DNA of 45,123 nucleotides, taken from positions 1-45,123 of the forward strand of contig URQZ01000008.1 of the NCBI GenBank assembly GCA_900550255.1, given 5' to 3'. The notes beneath the pieces are model-generated. The model did no database searches. It had not been told where the DNA came from and saw nothing but the letters and a program-made list of their open reading frames with translations. The position numbers were made by a program, and so were the translations under genes. Positions 24,759 to 31,807 of this stretch are shown piece after piece. The DNA comes from an uncultured Mycoplasmatota bacterium (GTDB lineage: Bacteria > Bacillota_I > Bacilli_A > RF39 > UBA660). Within the stretch, counting starts at the first letter, position 1. Each line of letters starts with the position of its first letter.

Positions 24759-25689
24759 ATTTTGCTTCTTGATAAATATTAGTGTCAAAATTATGTTGAG
24801 CTGTATTTTGTTTTAATAATTCATCATATGAAATCAAAAAGTAAGTGTGAAGTAACATATTTTCTCCCGTATTAACAACTGGATCATCCCAAGTTAGATC
24901 TAGATGTTTCCAAGCACCATCAACATAAACTAAATTCCAAATATGGGAATCGCTAGAAACTTTGTAATTTTTTATACCCATTTTATCTAAAAATAGGGCC
25001 ATTGTATCTGTATAACCACCACATATAGCTTTACCGGTTGTAAGTGGACCTAAAGCTAAATTAGAACTATGTTTAAAATCAGTTGAGGTACGATCAATAA
25101 CTGTTTTAGCTCTTTCTTGATCATAGACTGTATTATTTATGATAAAGTCATGAATTGTTTTAATTTTTTCTACATCAGTCATTTTATCATTTATTAATTG
25201 GTTATATATTTCATCAACTCTTTTATTTATTACTTTTATTTCTTCATCTGTATATAGTTTTTCAATTTCAATATGAACACGTCCAAAATTATTAATATTA
25301 ACATATATAGAATTATAACTATTAAAAGTTTGAACAAAGTTATTAATATTTGATAGAACATAATCTTCTTTAGTAATTTCTTTTACATCAGTTAAACAAT
25401 TATTATAATCATCAGGACAATAGAAAGTTAATTCATCCCAACCATCATCTAGAGCAGTATAAAATATATTTAGAATATCTTGTTTATTATGAGGTGTGAA
25501 ATCCTTAGTGGTTTTTACATATTGCCAATCATATCCTCTTTTGTATGCATTATCCTTTTGAGTTATGGCATCATCTCGATAAATGTAATTAACCATAATA
25601 TATTTAGTAATATCAGCATGTTTAAAATAAACAACACCAATTAATCCTATAAAAATAATTGTAAAAAATATACTTTTTATGACTTTCAT
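24757..25689 (-). CDS. Membrane-anchored transglutaminase-like protein
   Basis: The 310-residue protein has an N-terminal signal-anchor (residues 5-21), a long linker domain and a C-terminal transglutaminase/protease-like fold. The catalytic triad appears as Cys223 in GKAICGGYTD, His249 in SSDSHIWNLV and Asp264 in KHLDLTWDDP. Such extracytoplasmic proteins are often predicted peptidases or cross-linkers acting on the cell surface. The setting between ylbL and rpsT-gpr raises a possible role in the spore or envelope, but this is inference. ATG at 25689 follows AGGTGAT by three bases; an earlier ATG overlaps the promoter. Confidence 0.87.
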   Translation of the reverse strand: MKVIKSIFFTIIFIGLIGVVYFKHADITKYIMVNYIYRDDAITQKDNAYKRGYDWQYVKTTKDFTPHNKQDILNIFYTALDDGWDELTFYCPDDYNNCLTDVKEITKEDYVLSNINNFVQTFNSYNSIYVNINNFGRVHIEIEKLYTDEEIKVINKRVDEIYNQLINDKMTDVEKIKTIHDFIINNTVYDQERAKTVIDRTSTDFKHSSNLALGPLTTGKAICGGYTDTMALFLDKMGIKNYKVSSDSHIWNLVYVDGAWKHLDLTWDDPVVNTGENMLLHTYFLISYDELLKQNTAQHNFDTNIYQEAK

Positions 25690-25692
25690 CTT

Positions 25693-25711
25693 ATCACCTA
25701 TTATCATTATA
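25693..25711 (-). promoter_or_regulatory. -10 box fused to Shine-Dalgarno (transglutaminase-like gene)
   Basis: On the minus strand TATAAT (25711-25706), preceded by TGA to make an extended -10, then 7 nt and GGTGAT (25698-25693). Confidence 0.6.
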
Positions 25712-25742
25712 TCAAAGAAATTAAAAATTTAATATATAAGAA

Positions 25743-25771
25743 TAAAAAAAAGAAGTAAAATTACTCCATTG
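25743..25771 (-). terminator. Terminator of rpsT
   Basis: On the minus strand GAGTA pairs with TACTT over a 4-nt loop, followed by a long T tract. The stem is short, but the position, right after the stop, is right. Confidence 0.5.
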
Positions 25772-26024
25772 AATTAACTTTTATAGTTAAACGTGATTTA
25801 TTACGAGCAACGAAGTTACTAGTAACAACTCCAGCAGCACAAGCTTTATCTAATCTTTTGATAGCAACTTTTAATGCTTCTGCAGCTTTATCTTTATCTT
25901 TAGCAAAAACTGCTTTTTCAACGTTTTTAATAGCTGTTTTCATACTTGCTTTATAATCATTGTTTCTTACATTTTTTTTAGCAATTGTTTTAACTGCTTT
26001 TTTAGCATTTTTCATATTTGGCAT
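25761..26024 (-). CDS. rpsT: 30S ribosomal protein S20
   Basis: S20 is a helical primary 16S rRNA-binding protein. MPNMKNAKKAVKTIAKKNVRN and the Lys/Ala-rich helices fit the family, and the length of 87 residues is normal. It has a strong GGAGGTGAA ribosome-binding site. It is divergent from gpr, exactly as in B. subtilis, where rpsT and gpr are neighbours. This helps identify both. Confidence 0.96.
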   Translation of the reverse strand: MPNMKNAKKAVKTIAKKNVRNNDYKASMKTAIKNVEKAVFAKDKDKAAEALKVAIKRLDKACAAGVVTSNFVARNKSRLTIKVNSME

Positions 26025-26059
26025 AATTTCACCTCCATGTCATTCAACCATTCCATACT

Positions 26060-26088
26060 ATTTTAGCAAATAAAAGAAAAAAAAGCAA
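26060..26088 (-). promoter_or_regulatory. SigmaA promoter of rpsT
   Basis: On the minus strand TTGCTT (26088-26083), 17 bp, TAAAAT (26065-26060). Confidence 0.6.
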
Positions 26089-26130
26089 TAAAAAATATAA
26101 TTTTGGAGAAAATATGATTAAGGTGATAAT

Positions 26131-27162
26131 ATGAAACATGAAATTGATTTGAAAAATTATCAAATTAGAACAGATTTGATTGTAGAACAAGTTACGGATG
26201 AAAATAATGTTAGTACTAAAGTTTATGATGAAAATGGTATAAAAATTACAACAGTTGAAGTTGATAAAAATATGAGTGAACAAATAAATAAAAAAGTAGG
26301 TGATTATGTCACAATAGAATTTGATGATGTAACAGATTCTCATAATCAAGAAATAGTAAAAAAGATATTTAGTGAACAATTATTGGAAATAATTAAAAAA
26401 ACAAAGATAAAAGATAGTGATAAATGTTTAATTATAGGACTTGGTAATGATAAATCTACGCCTGATTCTTTAGGACCTTTGACGATTGATAAGGTTCTTG
26501 TTACTAATCACTTATTTATGTATGGACAAGTTGAAGAGGGGTTTAGAAGCGTTTCAGCTATAATACCGGGTGTTACAGGGACAACAGGTATTGAAACTAG
26601 TGATTTAATTAAAAGCGTTGTAGATGGTATAAAACCAGATTTTTTAATAATGATTGATGCACTTGCAAGTCAAGCTTTAGATCGAGTAAATAAAACCATT
26701 CAAATTAGTAATACTGGTATTCATCCTGGAAGTGGAGTTGGAAATAGTCGAAAAGAAATAAGCAAAGATACAACTGGTATACCCGTTATAGCAATTGGTA
26801 TACCGACTGTTGTTGATGCTGTTACAGTTGTTAGTGATACTATTAATTATATGCAGAAACATTATGCATTTCATAAAAAATTTATAAAAAATCCTCTTAG
26901 TAAATTAGTGAGTTCTACTCAAATTAATTATTTAAAAAAGGAAGTAGATATTGAAAAAGAAGATAAAATTAATTTACTGGGTATAGTTGGTAGTTTAAAT
27001 GAAATGGAAATCAAGCAATTAATCTTGGAAGTTTTAACGCCGATTGGTTATAATTTAATGGTAACTCCTAAGGAGGTAGATTTTATCGTTGAAAAGTTAG
27101 CTACGATTTTAGGAGAAGGCATAAATATTTCATTACATGAAAAAATAAAAAAAGAAAACTAG
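26131..27162 (+). CDS. gpr: Germination protease GPR
   Basis: GPR degrades small acid-soluble spore proteins when the spore germinates; it is made as a zymogen in the forespore. The N-terminal YQIRTDLIVEQ matches the family propeptide junction region. Conserved blocks include IGLGNDKSTPDSLGP, VSAIIPGVTGTTGIETSD, LIMIDALASQ and HPGSGVGNSRKEIS. Length (343) is near normal. ATG at 26131 follows AAGGTGAT. It is divergent from rpsT, as in B. subtilis, and no clear sigmaG-type promoter was found in the short gap. Its presence implies the organism makes SASP-type spore proteins, though none was recognised here. Confidence 0.95.
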   Translation: MKHEIDLKNYQIRTDLIVEQVTDENNVSTKVYDENGIKITTVEVDKNMSEQINKKVGDYVTIEFDDVTDSHNQEIVKKIFSEQLLEIIKKTKIKDSDKCLIIGLGNDKSTPDSLGPLTIDKVLVTNHLFMYGQVEEGFRSVSAIIPGVTGTTGIETSDLIKSVVDGIKPDFLIMIDALASQALDRVNKTIQISNTGIHPGSGVGNSRKEISKDTTGIPVIAIGIPTVVDAVTVVSDTINYMQKHYAFHKKFIKNPLSKLVSSTQINYLKKEVDIEKEDKINLLGIVGSLNEMEIKQLILEVLTPIGYNLMVTPKEVDFIVEKLATILGEGINISLHEKIKKEN

Positions 27163-27173
27163 TTTAACTAGTT
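27142..27173 (-). terminator. Terminator of the 41-residue membrane peptide gene
   Basis: On the minus strand AACTAGTT occurs twice, forming a hairpin, then TTTTCTTTTTTT. There is no T run on the plus strand, so it works leftward and runs into the gpr end. Confidence 0.6.
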
Positions 27174-27297
27174 ACTTATACATAAATAAACTTGATAAAT
27201 ACATTGCAATCATTGCTACAAGTAAGATGATTGCAACAATTCGTTGTACATTTATATTTTTCTTATTACTATTATTTTTTTTGTTATTTTTAGTCAT
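27172..27297 (-). CDS. 41-residue single-pass membrane peptide (DUF4044/Prli42-like)
   Basis: The protein has a basic, Asn/Lys-rich N-terminal stretch (residues 2-14) followed by one hydrophobic helix at about 19-39 (IVAIILLVAMIAMYLSSLF). A clean promoter (TTTACA, 18 bp, TATAAT), a ribosome-binding site GAGGTGAA and a terminator support expression. Size and plan recall the short DUF4044 and Prli42 membrane proteins of Firmicutes; Prli42 anchors the stressosome in Listeria. The family link is tentative. It lies between gpr and spoIIM, facing left. Confidence 0.75.
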   Translation of the reverse strand: MTKNNKKNNSNKKNINVQRIVAIILLVAMIAMYLSSLFMYK

Positions 27298-27319
27298 TTA
27301 TATTCACCTCAATACATTT

Positions 27320-27349
27320 ATTATAATATAAAAAAAGGTTAGTTGTAAA
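27320..27349 (-). promoter_or_regulatory. SigmaA promoter of the small membrane peptide gene
   Basis: On the minus strand TTTACA (27349-27344), 18 bp, TATAAT (27325-27320). Confidence 0.65.
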
Positions 27350-27355
27350 GTTTTA

Positions 27356-27384
27356 TTCATATATTAAAATTAATTGCATATTCT
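27356..27384 (+). promoter_or_regulatory. SigmaE-type promoter of spoIIM
   Basis: TTCATATA (27356-27363), 13 bp, CATATTCT (27377-27384). Both boxes and the spacing fit the B. subtilis sigmaE pattern (about KMATATT, 13-14 bp, CATAYAHT) with few mismatches. spoIIM is a sigmaE gene in B. subtilis. No TATAAT is found. Confidence 0.65.
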
Positions 27385-27400
27385 TCATTAGAGGTGGAAT

Positions 27401-28027
27401 ATGAAAAAGCAAATGGACAAGTTAAAAAATAAAACGACATCAAATAAGAAAATTATAGTTTTTTTAGTAGGATTATTTTTAATAGGATTAATAGCAGGTT
27501 CTATCTTTATTACGATTATTTCGAAATCTGATCAAGCCTTAGTAAAAGAATATATAAAGGAATTTGTAAATAAAGCGGATAAAAACAAATTAAATTATTT
27601 AGAGGCTTTAAAAAATGCTTCATTATCAAATGGCTTATTTATTGTTATAGTATGGTTGTTAGGTTTTTCTATTATTGGAATACCTATTGTTATATTTATG
27701 TATTTTTCTAAGGCTTTTATTTTAGGATTTTCACTAAGTTCTTTTATTTTACAATATAAATTTAAAGGACTTTTACTTGCATTAATTTATTTTTTCCCGC
27801 ATCACGTTGTTAATATATTAGCGTATACTTTAATTCTGATTTATTCATTAAAAATTTCTTTTATTTTGATTAACAGTATTATCAAGAAGAAAACAATCAG
27901 TTTTAAGGCTATTATGAATAGATATTTGATTGTTTTCGCAGTAAGTATAGGGATGGTTATAGTAGCATCTTTATATGAATGTTTTGTTGTTCCTTTTCTT
28001 ATTAGAAACTTAATTGGATTTTTATAA
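27401..28027 (+). CDS. spoIIM: Stage II sporulation protein M
   Basis: SpoIIM works with SpoIID and SpoIIP in the complex that removes septal peptidoglycan so that the mother cell membrane can engulf the forespore. This 208-residue polytopic membrane protein has an N-terminal helix at 18-40, a central cluster of helices and the typical end segment SLYECFVVPFLI. The conserved ALKNASLSNGLFI and YFFPHHVVNILAY are visible. It has AGAGGTGG as ribosome-binding site, a sigmaE-like promoter and its own terminator. spoIID and spoIIP are not in the window. Confidence 0.93.
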   Translation: MKKQMDKLKNKTTSNKKIIVFLVGLFLIGLIAGSIFITIISKSDQALVKEYIKEFVNKADKNKLNYLEALKNASLSNGLFIVIVWLLGFSIIGIPIVIFMYFSKAFILGFSLSSFILQYKFKGLLLALIYFFPHHVVNILAYTLILIYSLKISFILINSIIKKKTISFKAIMNRYLIVFAVSIGMVIVASLYECFVVPFLIRNLIGFL

Positions 28028-28030
28028 TAT

Positions 28031-28057
28031 AAAAACAAGACAAAACATCTTGTTTTT
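28031..28057 (+). terminator. Rho-independent terminator of spoIIM, overlapping the mnmA promoter
   Basis: AAAAACAAGA (28031-28040) pairs perfectly with TCTTGTTTTT (28048-28057). The last T of its 3' arm is the first base of the mnmA extended -10. Confidence 0.8.
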
Positions 28058-28078
28058 GTTATAATTAAAAAAGGTGGT
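28057..28078 (+). promoter_or_regulatory. Extended -10 promoter of mnmA fused to Shine-Dalgarno
   Basis: TGTTATAAT (28057-28065), 7 nt, GGTGGT (28073-28078), ATG at 28083. The upstream terminator stem occupies the -35 region, so the -10 and its TG extension probably carry the recognition. Confidence 0.55.
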
Positions 28079-28082
28079 ATTT

Positions 28083-29189
28083 ATGAAAAAAGTTGTAATT
28101 GGAATGAGTGGAGGAGTTGACAGTAGTGTTGCTGCCATCTTATTAAAAAAACAAGGTTATGATGTAATTGGTTTATTTATGAGAAATTGGGATAGTAGTA
28201 TAAATAATGATATTTTAGGTAATCCTGATTTAAATAGTGATATTTGCCCACAAGAGAAGGATTATAATGATGCTTTGAAAGTTTGTGAAAAGATAGGTAT
28301 ACCATTACATAGAATTGATTTTGTTAAAGAATACTGGGATTATGTTTTTACTTATTTTTTAGATGAATTAAAACGTGGCAGAACTCCTAATCCAGATATA
28401 ATGTGCAATAAGTATATAAAATTTGATATGTTTGCTAAAGAAGCTCGTAAATTAGGTGCTGATTATATTGCAACAGGACATTATGCTAGATTAAAGGATG
28501 GAAAATTGCTTAGAGGAATAGATCAAAATAAAGATCAGACTTATTTTTTATCTCAATTGAGTAGTAAACAACTTGAAAATGTTTTATTTCCAATTGGTGA
28601 TTTAGAAAAACCTGAGGTTAGAAAAATAGCTAATGAATATGATTTAATTACGGCTAATAAAAAAGATTCTACAGGTATTTGTTTTATAGGAGAAAGAAAT
28701 TTTTCTAAATTTTTAAGTAATTATTTACCAAATCAAACTGGTGATATAGTTAATATTGAAACAAATGAAGTAATTGGTAAACATGTTGGTCTTATGTATT
28801 ATACAATCGGTCAAAGAAAAGGTTTAAATATTGGTGGTAATAGTGACAGAATTTTTGTTGTTGGTAAAAATTTAGATAAAAATATTTTGTATGTAGCTCA
28901 TGGAGATGATAATAAGTATTTGATAAGTGATTCTTGTGTTGTTGAAATGGTTAATTGGAATGCTGATAGAAATATAAAAGAATGTAGTGCTAAATTCAGA
29001 TATAGACAAAAGGATAATGATGTAAAAGTTAAATTTTTAGATGATGGAAATATGTTGGTCTCATATGAACAAGGAGTTAAATCTGTAACTCCAGGTCAAG
29101 CTTGTGTTTTCTATTTAGGTGAAGAATGCCTAGGTGGAGGAATTATTAAAGAAGTAAGAAAAAATGGTGAAAAGCTTTGGTACTTATAA
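28083..29189 (+). CDS. mnmA: tRNA 2-thiouridine(34) synthase MnmA
   Basis: MnmA thiolates U34 of Lys, Glu and Gln tRNAs, using sulfur relayed from a cysteine desulfurase. The PP-loop SGGVDSS is at residues 9-15. The nucleophilic Cys lies in NPDIMCNKYIKF and the catalytic persulfide Cys in TGICFIGERNFSKFL. The tRNA-binding segment YTIGQRKGLNIGG is also conserved. Length 368 is normal. ATG at 28083 is preferred over a GTG at 28074 that overlaps the ribosome-binding site. It is downstream of the spoIIM terminator and stands alone. Confidence 0.96.
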   Translation: MKKVVIGMSGGVDSSVAAILLKKQGYDVIGLFMRNWDSSINNDILGNPDLNSDICPQEKDYNDALKVCEKIGIPLHRIDFVKEYWDYVFTYFLDELKRGRTPNPDIMCNKYIKFDMFAKEARKLGADYIATGHYARLKDGKLLRGIDQNKDQTYFLSQLSSKQLENVLFPIGDLEKPEVRKIANEYDLITANKKDSTGICFIGERNFSKFLSNYLPNQTGDIVNIETNEVIGKHVGLMYYTIGQRKGLNIGGNSDRIFVVGKNLDKNILYVAHGDDNKYLISDSCVVEMVNWNADRNIKECSAKFRYRQKDNDVKVKFLDDGNMLVSYEQGVKSVTPGQACVFYLGEECLGGGIIKEVRKNGEKLWYL

Positions 29190-29211
29190 TCACTTTACCA
29201 TTTCTTTACAC

Positions 29212-29239
29212 TTGACAATTGACACATACGTGATAAAAT
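29212..29239 (+). promoter_or_regulatory. SigmaA promoter of the HTH gene, with duplicated TTGACA
   Basis: TTGACA (29212-29217), 16 bp, TGATAAAAT (29231-29239), an extended -10. A second TTGACA sits 7 bp downstream at 29219-29224, giving a TTGACAATTGACA direct repeat. Confidence 0.65.
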
Positions 29240-29260
29240 GGTAATAGGAGGTTAGAGGAT

Positions 29261-30034
29261 ATGGAAAGACTAAATGAAATACTACATGAATTAGGGATCT
29301 CAAAAGTTAAATTAGCAAAATTTTTAGGTGTATCAAGACAAATGATTTATAATTATTTGGATTTAGATGATTTAAATAAATGGCCAAAAGATAAGAAAGT
29401 TTTACTTCTTAATTTACTTGGAATTAAATCAGCTGATGAATTAGATAGTATAAAAGTTGACACCGATTATATATTAAGTGTTGAAACTAGAATAAATAGT
29501 TTGTTTGCTAATAATTATAAAAATGAAAATAATGAATCAGATATATATAGTGGACTTGGTAAGAAACAACAAGAACTTTTAAGCAGTATGATTAATTTAC
29601 TAAAGGAATACTTAGAAGAAGATGATGAAGAATCTTTTAGTTCGTGTGAATATTTATATCATTTTATGCAAACAATGCCTAATTCAAAAGAAACTAGATA
29701 TATATTAGCTTATGTTGCAAAAGCTGCTGGTTTTATTAAACCTTTAGAATTTGCTTTTAATGATGAAGAACAATTTTTATTTGAAAGTCTTATGTTCTCT
29801 GCTATGACTTTATATAACAATGGGGGAGTATCAAGAACAAAAGTAGCTGAATCACATAAACGTTTTGTTAATCAAATAGAACATAAAATTGAAGAAAAAA
29901 TGAGTCGTACGCTTGAGTTAAATACAATTAAAGTTCAAGCTCTAAAAGAACTTGGATATACAGAAATAAGTGAAGAAAATGCTACAGAAGTATTTCAAAA
30001 AATTGCAGAAATACAATCTAGAAAAGTTTCATAA
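29261..30034 (+). CDS. HTH DNA-binding protein, unknown role
   Basis: The 257-residue protein has an N-terminal Cro/C1-like helix-turn-helix (GISKVKLAKFLGVSRQMIYNYL, about residues 12-33, with the recognition helix beginning at SRQ). A long, mostly helical and acidic C-terminal part follows, including EEDDEESFSSCEYLYHFMQ, without a known ligand or enzyme motif. It is probably a transcription factor. It sits alone behind a strong promoter and before a perfect terminator, and the duplicated TTGACA in the promoter could be its own operator. Target genes cannot be read from the sequence. Confidence 0.8.
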   Translation: MERLNEILHELGISKVKLAKFLGVSRQMIYNYLDLDDLNKWPKDKKVLLLNLLGIKSADELDSIKVDTDYILSVETRINSLFANNYKNENNESDIYSGLGKKQQELLSSMINLLKEYLEEDDEESFSSCEYLYHFMQTMPNSKETRYILAYVAKAAGFIKPLEFAFNDEEQFLFESLMFSAMTLYNNGGVSRTKVAESHKRFVNQIEHKIEEKMSRTLELNTIKVQALKELGYTEISEENATEVFQKIAEIQSRKVS

Positions 30035-30063
30035 AAAAAGAACAATAAAGCTGTTCTTTTTTT
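30033..30063 (+). terminator. Rho-independent terminator
   Basis: AAAAAGAACA pairs with TGTTCTTTTT over a 7-nt loop, followed by T residues, right at the stop of the HTH gene. Confidence 0.85.
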
Positions 30064-30573
30064 GTTACCACTTCCCCTTTTCTATAATTAATAAAAATAG
30101 GGGAGCTTAATATTAAATATCTTTTATATTAATGTTAATTACTTTTTTATTAAATAAATCAGGCGTTTTTTTTATAATAAAGTTGATGTGTTATATGTAT
30201 TATTTTAAGTAAATTTTATTAAAATGTTTTTTTAAATTAATTTAATAAAATTTATAAATGATTTTTAACTAAATTTATTTTTTAATTTATAGTAAAAGGA
30301 TTATAGATATAATTTGATAAATAATATAATATTTTATATAATAAATGTATTAAAACATGATTAAGAGAAACTACAATATAATGATTTTATTTAAGAGCAT
30401 TTATAAATAGGTTTATAGATCATAATTTAGTATATTATTATGTAATAGGGATTACAATAATATTAATGATAGTATAGTAAGATTAAAAGCTTTTCTCTTA
30501 TATTTTTTAGTTTATTTAAAACTTCCGATAATATATATTATGTTAACTTTTATATTTTGAAAGATTTGAATAA
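30064..30573. other. AT-rich intergenic region, about 510 bp, no convincing gene
   Basis: The longest gene-free stretch in the window. Only one GC-rich element is present: TTCCCCTTTT (30072-30081) faces AAATAGGGGA with one mismatch, with a TATAAT (30083-30088) in the loop. The remainder consists of A/T runs, including imperfect TTTTATTAAA-type repeats, and short ORFs below 30 codons without ribosome-binding sites. It may be a decayed gene or a non-coding RNA. I see nothing that decides. Confidence 0.5.
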
Positions 30574-31170
30574 CTAACCTTTTATCTTTTTTTCTAATAA
30601 TATTTCATTTAGATACATATATAATGGTTCATAATCTTTTTCCTTTAATTCTAAAATAGTTGTTGCTGTATTAAATAATAATTTAAATAAAACTAAAAAA
30701 AGAAATATAACTAATATGAATATAAAGCTTCTACTTGTTATTTCTTTAGAAATTGAAATAAAAAAAGCTATTAGAGATGTTAAAATGGATATAATTTCAT
30801 AAAATGTTGGCAGTTTAGATGCTTTTTTTGTAAGATAGTTTTCTTTTATAATTTGTCTTAATAATTCTATATTATTACTATTAATATCTATTTTATATTT
30901 ATTTAATAAAGTTTTTATAATTTTTATTTCTTCTTTATTTGATTTAGAAAAATTTTTGCTCTTTGAATAAATAAATAATAAAATTACAATAATAAGTGGA
31001 AATATAAAAATACTAATAATAGTATCTACAAATGATAAATTTTTATAAAAAATAAAAAGAAAAAATATTATTCCAACAATTAATACAATGTTTGAAAATA
31101 AATAAAATCTTTTTTTAGTTTTATTTATAATACTATTATTTTGGTAATCATTTAAAAAATCTAATATCAT
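30574..31170 (-). CDS. Four-helix membrane protein, unknown function
   Basis: It encodes 198 residues with four hydrophobic segments in two pairs (about 24-44, 49-69, 122-140, 146-168). They are separated by a charged cytoplasmic-looking loop (KSKNFSKSNKEEIKIIKTLL ...) and followed by a charged tail. No family is recognised. The ATG at 31170 follows AGGAGAAGTG, a good ribosome-binding site. It adjoins the AT-rich gap downstream and is divergent from a small spore-type gene upstream, and may belong to an accessory, lineage-specific pocket. Confidence 0.7.
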   Translation of the reverse strand: MILDFLNDYQNNSIINKTKKRFYLFSNIVLIVGIIFFLFIFYKNLSFVDTIISIFIFPLIIVILLFIYSKSKNFSKSNKEEIKIIKTLLNKYKIDINSNNIELLRQIIKENYLTKKASKLPTFYEIISILTSLIAFFISISKEITSRSFIFILVIFLFLVLFKLLFNTATTILELKEKDYEPLYMYLNEILLEKKIKG

Positions 31171-31248
31171 AACACTTCTCCTCTACTCTATCATTACTAC
31201 TTGTAAAAAGTATAACAAAAAATGCCAAATTTTTCCATAAAAAAAGAT

Positions 31249-31277
31249 GAATAAACCATCAAATACAATCCATAATA
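31249..31277 (+). promoter_or_regulatory. Forespore (sigmaG/sigmaF-like) promoter
   Basis: GAATA (31249-31253) and CATAATA (31271-31277) match the B. subtilis sigmaG boxes GHATR and CATWHTA exactly, 17 bp apart (18 is usual). The gene start is at 31294. There is no sigmaA -10/-35 pair, which suggests forespore expression. Confidence 0.5.
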
Positions 31278-31293
31278 TGATTGGGTGATAAAT

Positions 31294-31494
31294 ATGAGAA
31301 AGAATGAAAAAAAACAATCTAAAGCAAAAGCTACAAATTGTAAGAATAACGTAACTAACTGTAATAAAAACAACGTTACAAACAATCAAAAAACTCAAAA
31401 AGTTTCAAATAAATCTAATAACATAGGTTTTGAAGACGAAGAACATTCGTTTGAGTTAGATGATGACAATTCTCATTCGTTTGAGCTAAAATAG
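31294..31494 (+). CDS. Small Asn/Lys-rich protein, possible spore protein
   Basis: It encodes 66 residues: a basic N-terminus (RKNEKKQSKAKA), an Asn/Cys/Thr stretch in which NNVTN occurs twice, and an acidic C-terminus in which HSFEL occurs twice (EEHSFELDD, NSHSFELK). It is not a classical alpha/beta or gamma SASP by sequence, but composition, size and a forespore-type promoter suggest a spore-core or coat component. ATG at 31294 follows GGGTGAT; a GTG at 31285 overlaps that site. It is followed by a bidirectional terminator. The spore role is inference. Confidence 0.65.
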   Translation: MRKNEKKQSKAKATNCKNNVTNCNKNNVTNNQKTQKVSNKSNNIGFEDEEHSFELDDDNSHSFELK

Positions 31495-31506
31495 ATTGAA
31501 CCCAAT

Positions 31507-31532
31507 AAAAAAGAGAATTAATTCTCTTTTTT
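31507..31532. terminator. Bidirectional terminator
   Basis: AAAAAAGAGAA and TTCTCTTTTTT form a perfect hairpin with a 4-nt loop between converging genes. The minus-strand stop codon is inside it. Confidence 0.85.
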
Positions 31533-31775
31533 ATATTGCTCTAAAGCTTTAGAAATTTGATCAGGACATGATGTATTTTTAAAACCACATTTTATATCTT
31601 TTAAAGTATTAATGACCTCATCAACCGTTTTATTTTGACATAATGCTGCAACACCAAGTGAATTTCCAGGACACCCACCAATAACTTTAATTTTTTTAAT
31701 AATATTGTTATCAATTGTAAATATCATCTTACTAGAACAAACGCCACTTGGTTTATATTCATATATTTTTTCCAT
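31518..31775 (-). CDS. TSCPD-domain protein (TIGR03905-type)
   Basis: A small 85-residue protein with five Cys (13, 35, 46, 63, 70), four of them in the family pattern: GVCSSKMIF, IGGCPGNSLG, AALCQNK and TSCPDQI. The TSCPD motif, which names the domain found at the end of some vitamin B12-dependent ribonucleotide reductases, is near the C-terminus. Stand-alone copies are widespread in Firmicutes, and their function is not known; metal binding is likely. It reads leftward from TATAAT and AGGTGAT, and its stop lies within a shared terminator. Confidence 0.88.
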   Translation of the reverse strand: MEKIYEYKPSGVCSSKMIFTIDNNIIKKIKVIGGCPGNSLGVAALCQNKTVDEVINTLKDIKCGFKNTSCPDQISKALEQYKKEN

Positions 31776-31781
31776 AACTAA

Positions 31782-31800
31782 ATCACCTATTTAAATTATA
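31782..31800 (-). promoter_or_regulatory. -10 box fused to Shine-Dalgarno (TSCPD gene)
   Basis: On the minus strand TATAAT (31800-31795), 7 nt, GGTGAT (31787-31782), ATG at 31775. Confidence 0.55.
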
Positions 31801-31807
31801 ACACAAA

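Noticed and set aside
26089..26130. A sigmaG promoter for gpr
   Set aside because: TATGATTA near 26113 was considered but does not match CATWHTA, and no GHATR lies at the correct distance.
26044..26379. A 111-codon minus-strand ORF over the rpsT promoter and gpr start
   Set aside because: It runs through the rpsT promoter and the start of gpr; composition is extreme Ile/Phe/Tyr, as expected from antisense AT-rich DNA.
31183..31398. Two overlapping minus-strand ORFs, Phe-rich, around 31.2-31.4 kb
   Set aside because: They lie antisense to the 66-residue plus-strand gene that has promoter, ribosome-binding site and terminator, and they lack these signals.
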